A DNA stretch of 47,208 nt from JAFRXK01 sp045603305 (lineage in GTDB: Bacteria; Bacillota; Clostridia; Lachnospirales; Lachnospiraceae). The notes beneath the pieces were generated by a model. That model did not search any database. It had not been told where the DNA came from and saw only the letters and a list, made by a program, of their open reading frames with translations. The first letter of the stretch is position 1; every line of letters starts with the position of its first letter. Of the stretch, positions 16,264-24,760 are shown one piece after another. The stretch covers positions 1-47,208 of the forward strand of contig JAZULV010000113.1 in NCBI GenBank assembly GCA_045603305.1, read 5' to 3'. The position numbers and the translations under genes are program-made.

Positions 16264-17223
16264 TTACTCTTCACTTGAATTAAGCTCTAACCCGAGCTCA
16301 TTAAGCTTTGCAAGTACTTCTTCAAGAGACTTGCGTCCTAAGTTTCTGACTTTCATCATATCCTCAGGAGTCTTATTGATAAGTTCTTCTACAGTGTTGA
16401 TACCTGCTCTCTTCAAGCAGTTGTATGAACGAACTGAAAGCTCTAACTCATCAATATTCATTTCTAATACCTTTTCCTTCTCATTATCTTCCTTCTCTAC
16501 CATGACTTCAGCAGTCTTAGCGTTCTCAGATAAGTCGATGAAAAGATTTAAATGCTCACTAAGTACCTTAGCTGCAAGGCTTACTGCCTCATCCGGGGCT
16601 GTAGTGCCGTTTGTATATACATCTAAAGTAAGTTTGTCATAATCAGTAATCTGACCTACACGTGTATTCTCAACAGAAATATTAACACGCTCAACAGGTG
16701 TGAAGATTGAGTCAATAGCGATAACACCGATTGAAATATCATCTGTCTTGTTCTTGTCAGATGATACATAACCTCTGCCCTTCTTAATCTTAATCTCCAT
16801 GTTAAGCTTGCAATCAGAACCACCACTTAATGTAGCGATAACCTGATCCTTGTTAAGTATTTCAATATCTGAATCTGTATGGATATCAGCAGCTGTTACT
16901 ACACATTCACCTGAAGCTTCAATGTAAGCTGTTGTAGTATCACTTATGTCTGTATTACTCTTTATAGCCAGATTCTTGAGATTCATGATAATCTCTGTTA
17001 CGTCTTCCTTTACACCAGGAATAGAACTGAATTCATGAAGAACTCCGTCTATTCTAATCTGATATACAGCAACACCCGGAAGTGATGACAACATAATTCT
17101 TCTTAAAGAATTACCAAGTGTTGTACCATATCCACGCTCTAAAGGCTCAACTACAAATCTGCCATAAGTTTTATCTTCTGAAATTTCTACGATTCCTATA
17201 TTTGGCTTTTCAAAATCGAACAC
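16264..17223 (-). CDS. rpoA: RNA polymerase subunit alpha
   Basis: The 319-residue alpha subunit of RNA polymerase. The N-terminal dimerisation domain has FVVEPLERGYGTTLGNSLRRIMLSSLPG (about 22-50) and the C-terminal domain has VRSYNCLKRAGINTVEEL and MMKVRNLGRKSLEEVLAKL, the DNA and regulator-binding helices. The start is GTG at 17223 after AAAGGAGGG. It lies between rpsD and rplQ with gaps of about 120-130 bases, longer than those between most genes of the block. Confidence 0.98.
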   Translation of the reverse strand: MFDFEKPNIGIVEISEDKTYGRFVVEPLERGYGTTLGNSLRRIMLSSLPGVAVYQIRIDGVLHEFSSIPGVKEDVTEIIMNLKNLAIKSNTDISDTTTAYIEASGECVVTAADIHTDSDIEILNKDQVIATLSGGSDCKLNMEIKIKKGRGYVSSDKNKTDDISIGVIAIDSIFTPVERVNISVENTRVGQITDYDKLTLDVYTNGTTAPDEAVSLAAKVLSEHLNLFIDLSENAKTAEVMVEKEDNEKEKVLEMNIDELELSVRSYNCLKRAGINTVEELINKTPEDMMKVRNLGRKSLEEVLAKLNELGLELNSSEE

Positions 17224-17352
17224 CGATAACCCTCCTTTTGGGATAATGTTTGAGGGGAATATGGATATTGCTAAAAAACAATAACCAAAAATTATGACGA
17301 AATGAATAAGCAGTATAACTGCCTATTCATTAACATCAGTTTAAATATCAAA

Positions 17353-17946
17353 TTACTTAGAATATAACTCGACGATAAGCATCTCGTCTACAGGAACATC
17401 AATCATCTCTCTTGTTGGGAGCTGCTTAACAGTAACTGTAAGGTTTGCAATGTCACTGTCTAACCACTCAACAACGAGTCTGCCTTCTGTTACAGCAACG
17501 ATATCCTTATATCTCTGTGAATCCTTAGCACTTTCCTTAATAGAAATAACATCTCCAGCCTTGATTAAGTATGAAGGAATGTTTACACACTTTCCATTGA
17601 TAAGTACGTGCTTGTGGTCAACAATCTGTCTAGCTTCTTTTCTTGTTCTGGCAAAGCCGGCACGGAAAAGAACGTTGTCAACTCTTCTTTCAAGAGTGAT
17701 AAGAAGGTTCTCACCAACCATACCACTCATTCTTTCAGCTTTTTTATAGTAATTTCTGAAAGGCTTCTCTAATACACCATAGATGAACTTAGCCTTCTGC
17801 TTTTCTCTTAACTGAAGTCCATATTCGCTCATCTTCTTATTAGCTCTTTTTAATTCTCTGTCTGATTTTTTATCGATTCCTAAGTAAATCGGATCAAGAC
17901 CAAGTGATCTACATCTCTTAAGAACAGGAACTCTATTTACTGCCAC
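17353..17946 (-). CDS. rpsD: 30S ribosomal protein S4
   Basis: A 197-residue S4 protein, the primary 16S binder of the small subunit body. The S4 RNA-binding domain is at about residues 91-150 (RRVDNVLFRAGFARTRKEARQIVDHKHVLING). The N-terminal zinc knuckle of C-plus forms is absent (only C12 remains), so this is the zinc-free type. Start is GTG at 17946 after AGGAGG. It follows rpsK by 18 bases. Confidence 0.97.
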   Translation of the reverse strand: MAVNRVPVLKRCRSLGLDPIYLGIDKKSDRELKRANKKMSEYGLQLREKQKAKFIYGVLEKPFRNYYKKAERMSGMVGENLLITLERRVDNVLFRAGFARTRKEARQIVDHKHVLINGKCVNIPSYLIKAGDVISIKESAKDSQRYKDIVAVTEGRLVVEWLDSDIANLTVTVKQLPTREMIDVPVDEMLIVELYSK

Positions 17947-17964
17947 TTCTATGCACCTCCTAAA

Positions 17965-18363
17965 TTAAACTCTTCTACGTTTTGGTGGACGACATCCATT
18001 ATGTGGTACCGGTGTAACATCCTTAATACTTGTAACTTCAAGACCACAAGCCTGAAGTGCACGAATTGCTGCTTCTCTACCTGATCCCGGACCTTTAACC
18101 ATAACGTCTACAGACTTTAATCCGTGTACCAACGCTGCCTTTGTAGCAGTTTCAGCTGCCATCTGCGCTGCATAAGGAGTAGATTTCCTTGAACCTCTAA
18201 ATCCCAGACCGCCTGCACTAGCCCATGATAAAGCATTACCCTGTGTATCTGTTAATGTAACGATTGTGTTATTAAAAGATGACTGGATGTGCGCCTGTCC
18301 GCGTTCAACGTTTTTCTTAATACGCCTTTTTGTCACTTTCTTTGCTGACACTTTATTAGCCAT
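17965..18363 (-). CDS. rpsK: 30S ribosomal protein S11
   Basis: A 132-residue S11 protein of the platform of the small subunit. Recognised by NVERGQAHIQSSFNNTIVTLTD, GFRGSRKSTPYAAQ and the C-terminal TSIKDVTPVPHNGCRPPKRRRV. GGGAGG precedes the ATG. Standard length and order between rpsM and rpsD. Confidence 0.98.
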   Translation of the reverse strand: MANKVSAKKVTKRRIKKNVERGQAHIQSSFNNTIVTLTDTQGNALSWASAGGLGFRGSRKSTPYAAQMAAETATKAALVHGLKSVDVMVKGPGSGREAAIRALQACGLEVTSIKDVTPVPHNGCRPPKRRRV

Positions 18364-18398
18364 TTTTAAACTAACCTCCCTTATGGGTTCCTTTCTGA

Positions 18399-18770
18399 TT
18401 ATTTCTTCTTATTTGCTACTGTCTTCTTCGGACCCTTACGAGTTCTGGCATTAGTCTTAGTCTTCTGACCACGAACTGGTAAGCCTTTTCTATGACGGAT
18501 ACCTCTGTAGCAACCAATTTCCTGAAGTCTCTTGATGTTCATAGCGATATCACGTCTAAGATCACCTTCAACAAGGATCTGGTTCGCTTCGATAGCCTCT
18601 GTAATCTTCTTAACTTCATCATCAGTTAAATCTCTACAACGTGTGTTAGGATCTACTTCAGCCTGAGCAAGAAGCTTGTTTGAGGTTGTCCTACCTATAC
18701 CATAGATATAAGTTAAACCGATTTCAACACGCTTTTCTCTTGGTAAATCGACACCTGCTATACGAGCCAT
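18399..18770 (-). CDS. rpsM: 30S ribosomal protein S13
   Basis: A 123-residue S13 protein of the small-subunit head. It starts MARIAGVDLPREKRVEIGLTYIYGIG and ends in the basic tail RTKTNARTRKGPKKTVANKKK-like region that reaches the P site. GGAGG lies 12 bases ahead of the ATG. It follows rpmJ with a 132-base gap in which I see no gene. Confidence 0.98.
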   Translation of the reverse strand: MARIAGVDLPREKRVEIGLTYIYGIGRTTSNKLLAQAEVDPNTRCRDLTDDEVKKITEAIEANQILVEGDLRRDIAMNIKRLQEIGCYRGIRHRKGLPVRGQKTKTNARTRKGPKKTVANKKK

Positions 18771-18902
18771 TAGTGTATTACACCTCCATTATCTAATTTT
18801 CTTTTTTAGTAAATTCTCATCGCATTGGATGAAATGAAAGCAGACTAGTCCGTATAGACGAACTTACACTTTCATAATATATGCTATAACAGTGAAAGGA
18901 AA

Positions 18903-19016
18903 TTAACCCTGTCTCTGCTTATGCTTTGGATTCTCACAAATAATCCTGATTGTACCCTTTCTCTTTATAACCTTACATTTTTCACAAATAGGTTTTACAG
19001 ATGCTCTAACTTTCAT
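18903..19016 (-). CDS. rpmJ: 50S ribosomal protein L36
   Basis: A 37-residue protein, too short for most ORF thresholds. It reads MKVRASVKPICEKCK, then VIKRKGTIRIICENPKHKQR and a final QG. The zinc ribbon ligands C11, C14, C27 and H32 are all present, so this is the zinc-binding form. GAAAGGAGA lies just ahead of the ATG at 19016. It lies in the usual place between infA and rpsM. Confidence 0.97.
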   Translation of the reverse strand: MKVRASVKPICEKCKVIKRKGTIRIICENPKHKQRQG

Positions 19017-19106
19017 CTTTTTCTCTCCTTTCACAAAAAATCGCCCTAATAGTATACCATTACAAATACTAAATTGCAAGTACTATTCTTGATTTTTTGT
19101 TAAGTT

Positions 19107-19325
19107 CTACTTGTCTCTCCAGATAATTCTTCCCTTTGATAAATCATATGGAGATAACTCTAAAGTAACCTTGTCACCCGGAAGAATACGAATGTAGTTC
19201 ATACGTAACTTTCCGCTGATATGTCCTAATACTACGTGCCCATTCTCAAGCTGAACACGGAACATTGCATTAGGCAGTTTCTCAATAACTGTACCTTCAA
19301 TTTCAATTACATCGCTTTTAGACAT
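19107..19325 (-). CDS. infA: Translation initiation factor IF-1
   Basis: A 72-residue single OB-fold protein that binds the A site during initiation. It has the standard MSKSDVIEIEGTVIEKLPNAMF start, LENGHVVLGHISGKLRMNYIRILPGD core and LSKGRIIWRDK-type end. GGAGG precedes the ATG. Length is exactly typical of Firmicutes. Located between map and rpmJ. Confidence 0.98.
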   Translation of the reverse strand: MSKSDVIEIEGTVIEKLPNAMFRVQLENGHVVLGHISGKLRMNYIRILPGDKVTLELSPYDLSKGRIIWRDK

Positions 19326-19368
19326 ACATCCTGCCTCCTGCTTAATCTCAGTACGGGTTTAAAACTTC

Positions 19369-20124
19369 TTAATGAAGGATTGATAATATCTCCGGCTCAC
19401 CCTCTGTAATAAGAATTGTATTCTCATAGTGAGCTGAAAGAGAACCGTCCGCAGTAACTATCGTCCAGTCATCATCCATCCATTCAATATCATAACGTCC
19501 CATATTTATCATAGGCTCAACGGTAATTGTCATACCCGGACGAAGCTTCATGCCACGTCTGCCTGTATCAAAATTAGGAACTTCCGGTGCTTCGTGCATC
19601 TCCTTGCCAATTCCATGGCCGACAAAATCGCGAACAACACCATAACCGAACTTCTCTGCATATGCCTGCACGGCTTTACCAATATCATTCAGATGATTGC
19701 CGGCTTTGGCATATTTAATACCTTCAAAAAAGCTCTGTCTGGTGACCTCAATAAGCTGCAATGCTTCTTTAGAAACATTGCCAACAGCAAGAGTTCTTGC
19801 TGCATCGGACTGATATCCCTTATAACTAAGAGTTATATCCAGACTTACGATGTCTCCATCTCTAATTATATGCTTATCACTTGGTATTCCATGAATAACT
19901 TCATCATTAACTGATATACAGGCAGACCCCGGAAAACCATTATAATTCAAAGATGAAGGAATACATCCAAAGCTTCTTATTACTTCTTCTGCAATCCTAT
20001 CAAGCTCTTTTGTAGTCATTCCAGGCTTAAGTGCCTTTTCTAATTCCATATGGGTTAATGCAAGAAACCTTCCTGCTTCACGCATTAATTCAATTTCTCT
20101 CTCAGACTTAATACTTACAGCCAT
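19369..20124 (-). CDS. map: Methionine aminopeptidase, type I
   Basis: Removes the initiator methionine from new proteins. GGGAG lies five bases before the ATG at 20124, so the 251-residue start is preferred to the upstream ATG at 20136. All five dimetal ligands are present: D96, D107, H170, E203 and E234, in DITLSYKGYQSDAART, GHGIGKEMHEAP, TVEPMIN and HYENTILIT. It follows adk by 34 bases, the normal Firmicutes order. Confidence 0.96.
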   Translation of the reverse strand: MAVSIKSEREIELMREAGRFLALTHMELEKALKPGMTTKELDRIAEEVIRSFGCIPSSLNYNGFPGSACISVNDEVIHGIPSDKHIIRDGDIVSLDITLSYKGYQSDAARTLAVGNVSKEALQLIEVTRQSFFEGIKYAKAGNHLNDIGKAVQAYAEKFGYGVVRDFVGHGIGKEMHEAPEVPNFDTGRRGMKLRPGMTITVEPMINMGRYDIEWMDDDWTIVTADGSLSAHYENTILITEGEPEILSILH

Positions 20125-20158
20125 TTCTTCTCCCATCTGTTACAGTCAAATGATTAAC

Positions 20159-20800
20159 TTATTTTAAAATTTCAGTGATTGCTTCAAATACTTCCATCAT
20201 ATCCTTTGTACCGTCTACATTAACAAGTACTCCGGCCTCTGTGTAATACTCGATTAATGGCTGTGTCTGCTCATGATATACACCAAGACGCTTTAACACT
20301 GTCTCCGGCTTATCATCATCTCTTAACACAAGCTCAGATGAACATCTGTCACAGATACCTTCTGCCTTTGGCGGAACATGTTCAATATGATATGTTGCTC
20401 CACATGCCACACAGGCTCTTCTGCCTGACATTCTGCGAACGATATTTTCATCAGGAACATCAACATTGATTGCATAATCAATTGCGTCATCCATTCCCTT
20501 TAATGCATCATCAAGACACTTAGCCTGAGGAATTGTTCTTGGGAAACCATCAAGCACATAACCATTTGCGCAATCATCCTGCTTAATTCTGTCAACAACA
20601 AGGTCACAGGTAAGCTCATCAGGAACAAGTGCACCCTGATCCATATATGCCTTTGCTTTCATACCAAGCTCAGTACCATTCTTAATATTTGCTCTGAAAA
20701 TATCTCCGGTTCAAATATGCGGAATACTGTACTTATCAGCTATCATCTTAGCCTGAGTACCTTTTCCGGCACCCGGAGCACCTAACATAATAATCTTCAT
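20159..20800 (-). pseudogene. adk: Adenylate kinase, interrupted by in-frame TGA at codon 30
   Basis: Adenylate kinase interconverts 2 ADP with ATP and AMP and is essential. Reading from the ATG at 20800 gives MKIIMLGAPGAGKGTQAKM (P-loop GAPGAGKGT, 7-15), then IPHI, a TGA at 20713-20711, and TGDIFRANIKNGTELG and the rest in the same frame to 20159. The TGA occupies the invariant Ser30 of the IPxISTGD motif; a single change from TCA explains it. The total of 213 codons matches a normal enzyme, and the LID has a four-cysteine zinc site (CVAC, CDRC). The rest looks under selection: no frameshift or other stop. The piece starting at Met47 alone lacks the P-loop and could not work. A sequencing or assembly error is the simplest explanation; a true mutation or readthrough are alternatives. 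Confidence 0.9.
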
Positions 20801-20884
20801 AACTGTCACTCCAATAAATCTAAACTAATGTGTATCCGGACTAATGTCCGGATACACCAGTTATATTAATCTTATGTTTCTCAA

Positions 20885-22195
20885 TTAGTCATTGAGGAAA
20901 CCTTTATAATTTCTTACTAACATCTGTGATTCAATCTGCTTAATTGTCTCGAGAACAACACCAACAATAATGATAAGTGATGTACCTAAGAATGAAAGCT
21001 GGCTGATTCCGAATACACCTGATATTACAATCGGAATAACAGCGATAATAGTAAGACCAACAGCACCGATAAAGATTATATAGTTAAGAATCTTTGTAAG
21101 GTAATCTGATGTTGACTTACCAGGTCTGATACCCGGGATAAAGCCACCCTGCTTCTTCATATTATCTGCAATCTCAAGTGGATTGAAGGTAATTGATGTA
21201 TAGAAGTATGCAAATGCAATAATAAGTGCAATGTAAACTACAAGACCAATATTGCAATACCAAGGATATGATGTGTTAACCCAGCTTGCTGAGTTAAGTG
21301 CCATCAGAATCTTTCCGCCGATTGTTGTATAATCTACATCAAAGAACTGAGCGATTATAATTGGGAAAGATAAAAGTGATGAAGCAAAGATAACCGGAAT
21401 AACACCAGCTGTATTAACCTTAAGAGGTATATTAGAGGTCTGTCCGCCTACCATTCTTCTACCCTGCATCTTCTTTGCATACTGAACAGGAATTCTACGC
21501 TCAGCTACCTGAAGTAATACAGTTAAACCTACTACAACAAGAATAACAGCAATTATGATTACTGCTGCAAGGATAGCAAATGCTATTTCCTTGCCCTTTA
21601 TGAATACTTCATATAATGCCTTAAAATCAGCCGGCATTCTTGAGATAATATTAACAAGAAGTACCATAGAGATACCGTTTCCGATACCCTTTTCTGTGAT
21701 TCTTTCACCAATCCACATAAGTACCGCACTACCAGCTGTAAGAATAGCAATTAAAACAATTACGTTGTACCATGTATAGTCAACGAGAAGTCCCTGTCTT
21801 CCGAAACCAATTGCCATTGCAGTTGATTCAATAAGAGCAAGACCTACTGTAACGTAACGTGTAATCTGAACGATTCTCTTCTTGCCTTCTTCGCCTTCAC
21901 GCTGCCATTCCTCAAGCTTTGGAATAGCAATTGTGAGAAGCTGCATGATAATAGATGATGTGATGTATGGTGTAATGCTGAGTGCAAAAATTGCCATCTC
22001 CTCAAAAGAACCACCGGTTATAGCATTAAATGGAATTAATGCATCACTTTTGAAAAACTCACTAAAGAAATTTGGATCTGTACCCGGAATTGGTATTAAT
22101 GAACCAAGACGAACTACAAATAACATTCCTATTGTGAATAATATCTTATTTCTTAAGTCCTTTATGCTTAATGCTTTGCGAATTGTATCAAACAT
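20885..22195 (-). CDS. secY: Protein translocase subunit SecY
   Basis: The 436-residue channel subunit of the Sec translocon, with ten membrane segments. Recognised by LGSLIPIPGTDP in the first periplasmic loop region, GIGNGISMVLL near segment 4-5, GGQTSNIPLKVNTAGVIPVIFASS in the C4-C5 region and FNPLEIADNMKKQGGFIPGIRPGK, the SecA-contacting loop. The start follows the rplO stop by three bases, so expression is coupled to the ribosomal genes. Confidence 0.98.
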   Translation of the reverse strand: MFDTIRKALSIKDLRNKILFTIGMLFVVRLGSLIPIPGTDPNFFSEFFKSDALIPFNAITGGSFEEMAIFALSITPYITSSIIMQLLTIAIPKLEEWQREGEEGKKRIVQITRYVTVGLALIESTAMAIGFGRQGLLVDYTWYNVIVLIAILTAGSAVLMWIGERITEKGIGNGISMVLLVNIISRMPADFKALYEVFIKGKEIAFAILAAVIIIAVILVVVGLTVLLQVAERRIPVQYAKKMQGRRMVGGQTSNIPLKVNTAGVIPVIFASSLLSFPIIIAQFFDVDYTTIGGKILMALNSASWVNTSYPWYCNIGLVVYIALIIAFAYFYTSITFNPLEIADNMKKQGGFIPGIRPGKSTSDYLTKILNYIIFIGAVGLTIIAVIPIVISGVFGISQLSFLGTSLIIIVGVVLETIKQIESQMLVRNYKGFLND

Positions 22196-22198
22196 AGT

Positions 22199-22639
22199 TT
22201 ATACCTCCTCGCAAACGCCACCTGCGGCTTCAATCTTGCTCTTAGCTCCCTCACTGAATGCATTAACTTTGACTGTAAGCTTCTTTGTTAACTCGCCGTT
22301 TCCAAGAATCTTAACTCCGTCCTTAGGATTCTTAATAACACCAGCTTCGATAAGAGTATCGATTGTTACTACAGTACCATTATCAAATACTTCAAGAGCA
22401 CTTACATTGATAGCTTCGATATCCTTTGTATTTCTGTTAGTAAATCCTCTCTTAGGAAGTCTTCTATATAAAGGCATCTGACCACCTTCAAAGCCTGGTC
22501 TTGTAGCTCCGGAACGTGCCTTCTGGCCCTTATGACCTTTACCGGCTGTCTTTCCGTTACCTGAACCGTGACCACGACCTCTTCTAAAGCTGTCGCTGTG
22601 CTTTGAACCTTCAGCAGGCTTTAAATTAGATAAATCCAT
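22199..22639 (-). CDS. rplO: 50S ribosomal protein L15
   Basis: A 146-residue L15. The ATG at 22639 (MDLSNLKPAEGSKHSDSFRRGRGHGSGNGKTAGKGHKGQKARSG region) has AAAGGAGG eight bases upstream and is preferred over an upstream GTG at 22648. The glycine- and basic-rich N-terminal tail that penetrates 23S rRNA is complete. It is followed directly by secY. Confidence 0.97.
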   Translation of the reverse strand: MDLSNLKPAEGSKHSDSFRRGRGHGSGNGKTAGKGHKGQKARSGATRPGFEGGQMPLYRRLPKRGFTNRNTKDIEAINVSALEVFDNGTVVTIDTLIEAGVIKNPKDGVKILGNGELTKKLTVKVNAFSEGAKSKIEAAGGVCEEV

Positions 22640-22664
22640 CACTTGCACCTCCTTTAAATCAATA

Positions 22665-22847
22665 TTAGATTTCTTCTACTTTTACTAAATGTTTTACGTG
22701 CCAGATCATTCCTCTGACTGCTTCATTGTCAGGCAATTCAACTGCTTTATTGAGTTTCTTAAGGCCAAGGGCTTCAACAGTTTTCTTATGCTTAGGAACA
22801 GCACCGATTGGTGATTTTACTAAAGTTACCTTTAATTTCTCTGCCAT
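22665..22847 (-). CDS. rpmD: 50S ribosomal protein L30
   Basis: A 60-residue L30: KVTLVKSPIGAVPKHKKTVEALGLKKL is the family core, followed by PDNEAVRGMIWHVKHLVKVEEI. Normal length for bacteria, with GGAGG-type site ahead of the ATG, between rpsE and rplO. Confidence 0.96.
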   Translation of the reverse strand: MAEKLKVTLVKSPIGAVPKHKKTVEALGLKKLNKAVELPDNEAVRGMIWHVKHLVKVEEI

Positions 22848-22861
22848 TTTTATTCCCTCCT

Positions 22862-23371
22862 TTAGCCAAGTATCTCTTCAACTGACTTGCCGCGCTTTTT
22901 AGCAACTTCCTCAGGAGTCTTGAGGTTCTTTAAACCTTCAATTACTGCAAGCACTACGTTCTGCTTATTATTTGAACCTAATGACTTTGTACGGATGTTC
23001 TTGATACCTGCAAGCTCGATTACGGCACGGGCAGGACCACCTGCGATAATACCTGTACCTTCAGGAGCTCTCTTAATAAGTACAGAAGCACTTCCGAACT
23101 TACCAACAAAGTCATGTGTTATACTCTTGTTTTCATCAATAGGTACCTCGATGAGGTTCTTCTCTGCATCCTGCTTACCCTTACGGATAGCTTCAGGAAT
23201 TTCTGCAGCCTTACCTACACCTGCACCCACATGTCCATTGCCGTCTCCGACAACTACTAAAGCTGAAAATCTGAAATTACGTCCACCTTTAACAACCTTA
23301 GTTACACGCTTGATTGATACTACTTTTTCTGTTAATTCTAATGTACTAGCATCAATAATTGTACGCTTCAT
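22862..23371 (-). CDS. rpsE: 30S ribosomal protein S5
   Basis: A 169-residue S5 protein that helps decoding accuracy. The start at 23371 is set by GGAGGAG five bases upstream; the longer frame to 23419 runs into rplR without a site. Recognised by KVVKGGRNFRFSALVVVGDGNGHVGAGVGKA and VLIKRAPEGTGIIAGGPARAV. Standard order between rplR and rpmD. Confidence 0.97.
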   Translation of the reverse strand: MKRTIIDASTLELTEKVVSIKRVTKVVKGGRNFRFSALVVVGDGNGHVGAGVGKAAEIPEAIRKGKQDAEKNLIEVPIDENKSITHDFVGKFGSASVLIKRAPEGTGIIAGGPARAVIELAGIKNIRTKSLGSNNKQNVVLAVIEGLKNLKTPEEVAKKRGKSVEEILG

Positions 23372-23387
23372 GTGTTCTCCTCCTCGA

Positions 23388-23756
23388 CTAGAATTCCAGA
23401 CCAGCTTCTCTAGCTGCATCTGCTAATGCTTTAATCTTACCCTGATAAATAAATCCGCCTCTGTCAAATACAACAGTAGTAATACCCTTGTCTAATGCTC
23501 TTTTGGCAATTACTGTACCAAGATAAGCTGCTGCTTCAACTGTATCCGTCTGCTCTAATTCAGCCTTAATCTCCTTCTGGAGTGTTGATGCTGAAACTAA
23601 AGTATGTCCAACCGTATCGTCGATAATCTGAGCATACATATGATTATTGCTTCTGAACACTGCTAAACGTGGTCTCTCAGTTGTTCCACTAAGATAATTA
23701 CGTAATTTTCTATGCTTATTCTTACGAACTGCACTTCTTGATTTCTTACTAACCAT
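23388..23756 (-). CDS. rplR: 50S ribosomal protein L18
   Basis: A 122-residue L18, a 5S rRNA binder. It has the basic N-terminus KKSRSAVRKNKHRKLRNYLSGTTERPRLAVFRSN and the C-terminal VVFDRGGFIYQGKIKALADAAREAGLEF. Normal length, 16 bases ahead of rpsE. Confidence 0.97.
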   Translation of the reverse strand: MVSKKSRSAVRKNKHRKLRNYLSGTTERPRLAVFRSNNHMYAQIIDDTVGHTLVSASTLQKEIKAELEQTDTVEAAAYLGTVIAKRALDKGITTVVFDRGGFIYQGKIKALADAAREAGLEF

Positions 23757-23775
23757 TTTGTCACCCTCCTATCTA

Positions 23776-24318
23776 TTACTTCTTACCGGTCTTACCAACC
23801 TTACGTCTGATAACCTCATCAGAATACTTGATACCCTTGCCCTTATATGGCTCTGGACGTCTCTTGTCTCTGATTTCAGCTGCGTACTGGCCAACTCTTT
23901 CCTTGTCGATACCCTTAACGATAATCTTTGTCTGTGTTTCACATACAGACTCGATACCTTCCGGATCGATCATCTCAACCGGATGTGAATAACCGAGTGA
24001 TAAAATTAATGTCTTACCCTGCTTCTGAGCCTTGTAACCTACACCGTTAATCTCAAGAATCTTCTCATATCCGCTTGTAACACCTGTTACCATGTTAGCG
24101 ATGAGTGTTCTTGTTAAACCATGAAGTGACTTCATTCTCTTAAGGTCATTTGGTCTGCTTACTGTAATAACAGCACCATCATTCTTAATCTCCATCTCTG
24201 ATGGAAGAACTCTTTCAAGGGTTCCCTTTGGTCCCTTAACAGTTACTTTGTTATTTTCTGCAATATCAACTGTTACACCAGCTGGTACCGCGATTGGCAT
24301 TCTACCTATACGTGACAT
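23776..24318 (-). CDS. rplF: 50S ribosomal protein L6
   Basis: A 180-residue L6 near the sarcin-ricin loop. It starts MSRIGRMPIAVPAGVTVDI and carries GVTSGYEKILEINGVGYKAQ and the C-terminal RRPEPYKGKGIKYSDEVIRRKVGKTGKK. AAGGAGG lies ahead of the ATG. Unusually, it is separated from rpsH by 442 bases (24319-24760), so it may depend on read-through of a structured insertion or on an internal start. Confidence 0.97.
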   Translation of the reverse strand: MSRIGRMPIAVPAGVTVDIAENNKVTVKGPKGTLERVLPSEMEIKNDGAVITVSRPNDLKRMKSLHGLTRTLIANMVTGVTSGYEKILEINGVGYKAQKQGKTLILSLGYSHPVEMIDPEGIESVCETQTKIIVKGIDKERVGQYAAEIRDKRRPEPYKGKGIKYSDEVIRRKVGKTGKK

Positions 24319-24346
24319 GCCCGTACCTCCTTGTAATAATTGAAAA

Positions 24347-24430
24347 GTGAAAAGAAGAAAATAATTTCTTCTTTCACAATTCTATTGTTAATAGTTTCCC
24401 TACGAGAAAATCTGCCTATGGCAGGTTTTC
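24347..24430 (-). other. Two strong hairpins in the rpsH-rplF gap, next to rplF
   Basis: The first pairs gtgaaaagaagaaa (24347-24360) with tttcttctttcac (24365-24377), 13 pairs with one bulged base and a four-base loop, and ends about 15 bases ahead of the rplF binding site. The second pairs gaaaatctgcc (24406-24416) with ggcaggttttc (24420-24430), 11 pairs with one wobble. Neither is followed by a good T run on the minus strand, so they look like RNA processing or stability elements rather than terminators. Confidence 0.6.
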
Positions 24431-24528
24431 CGTACGTTAAAGCGAGTTAAACGTGCGTGCAGCCTGTATAAAGCCACACTTCACTATTAACCGAAATGTT
24501 ATGATAAACTGATGTTTTGCTCATGCTC

Positions 24529-24752
24529 GCACTCGCTAAGTGTTAGGGGTATCTTCGCTCTGCTAACCTCGAACTCACCTACGCTCGTTCTCGCTAAGCG
24601 CCGCGAAGGGCCTTCGCACTAAATTCGCATTTCGCTTTGCCGTTGTGTCGGTGCCTTCCGCTCTACTAAGTTCGTGCTTTGCACTCACTAAGTGCCGCGG
24701 AAAACTTTCACACTAATTTCGTGCTACGCCTTTGGCTTGCACTCAATAAGTG
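24529..24752 (-). repeat. Short repeats inserted in the spc operon
   Basis: Four copies of a 14-base motif, GCACTCRCTAAGTG on the plus strand, start at 24529, 24587, 24681 and 24739 (spacing 58, 94 and 58). Between them a second motif, CTAA plus A/T/G plus TTCG, recurs (near 24620, 24668, 24713 and, degenerate, 24563). The region is noticeably richer in G and C than the flanking genes. No reading frame of note fits it. It begins eight bases after the rpsH stop. Repeats of this flavour are scattered in some Lachnospiraceae genomes, but I cannot check that here. Confidence 0.7.
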
Positions 24753-24760
24753 TTCAATGT

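Noticed and set aside
20159..20662. A shorter adenylate kinase starting at the internal Met47
   Set aside because: It would lack the P-loop and the first part of the AMP-binding region, and the sequence upstream is clearly the missing N-terminus in the same frame.
20711..20713. Genome-wide reassignment of TGA, or selenocysteine at adk codon 30
   Set aside because: The CPBP gene and others end in TGA, Trp is coded by TGG, the position is a conserved Ser and not Cys, and no obvious selenocysteine insertion hairpin directly follows.
22887..23426. Long plus-strand open frame opposite rpsE
   Set aside because: It is an antisense shadow of a strongly conserved gene, with no ribosome binding site and an implausible protein composition. 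The same applies to the other long plus-strand frames over the ribosomal genes, tuf and fusA.
24529..24752. Possible CRISPR array from regularly repeated 14-mers
   Set aside because: Spacing is 58, 94 and 58, the repeats are short and imperfect, the sequences between them resemble each other, and no cas gene is in the window.
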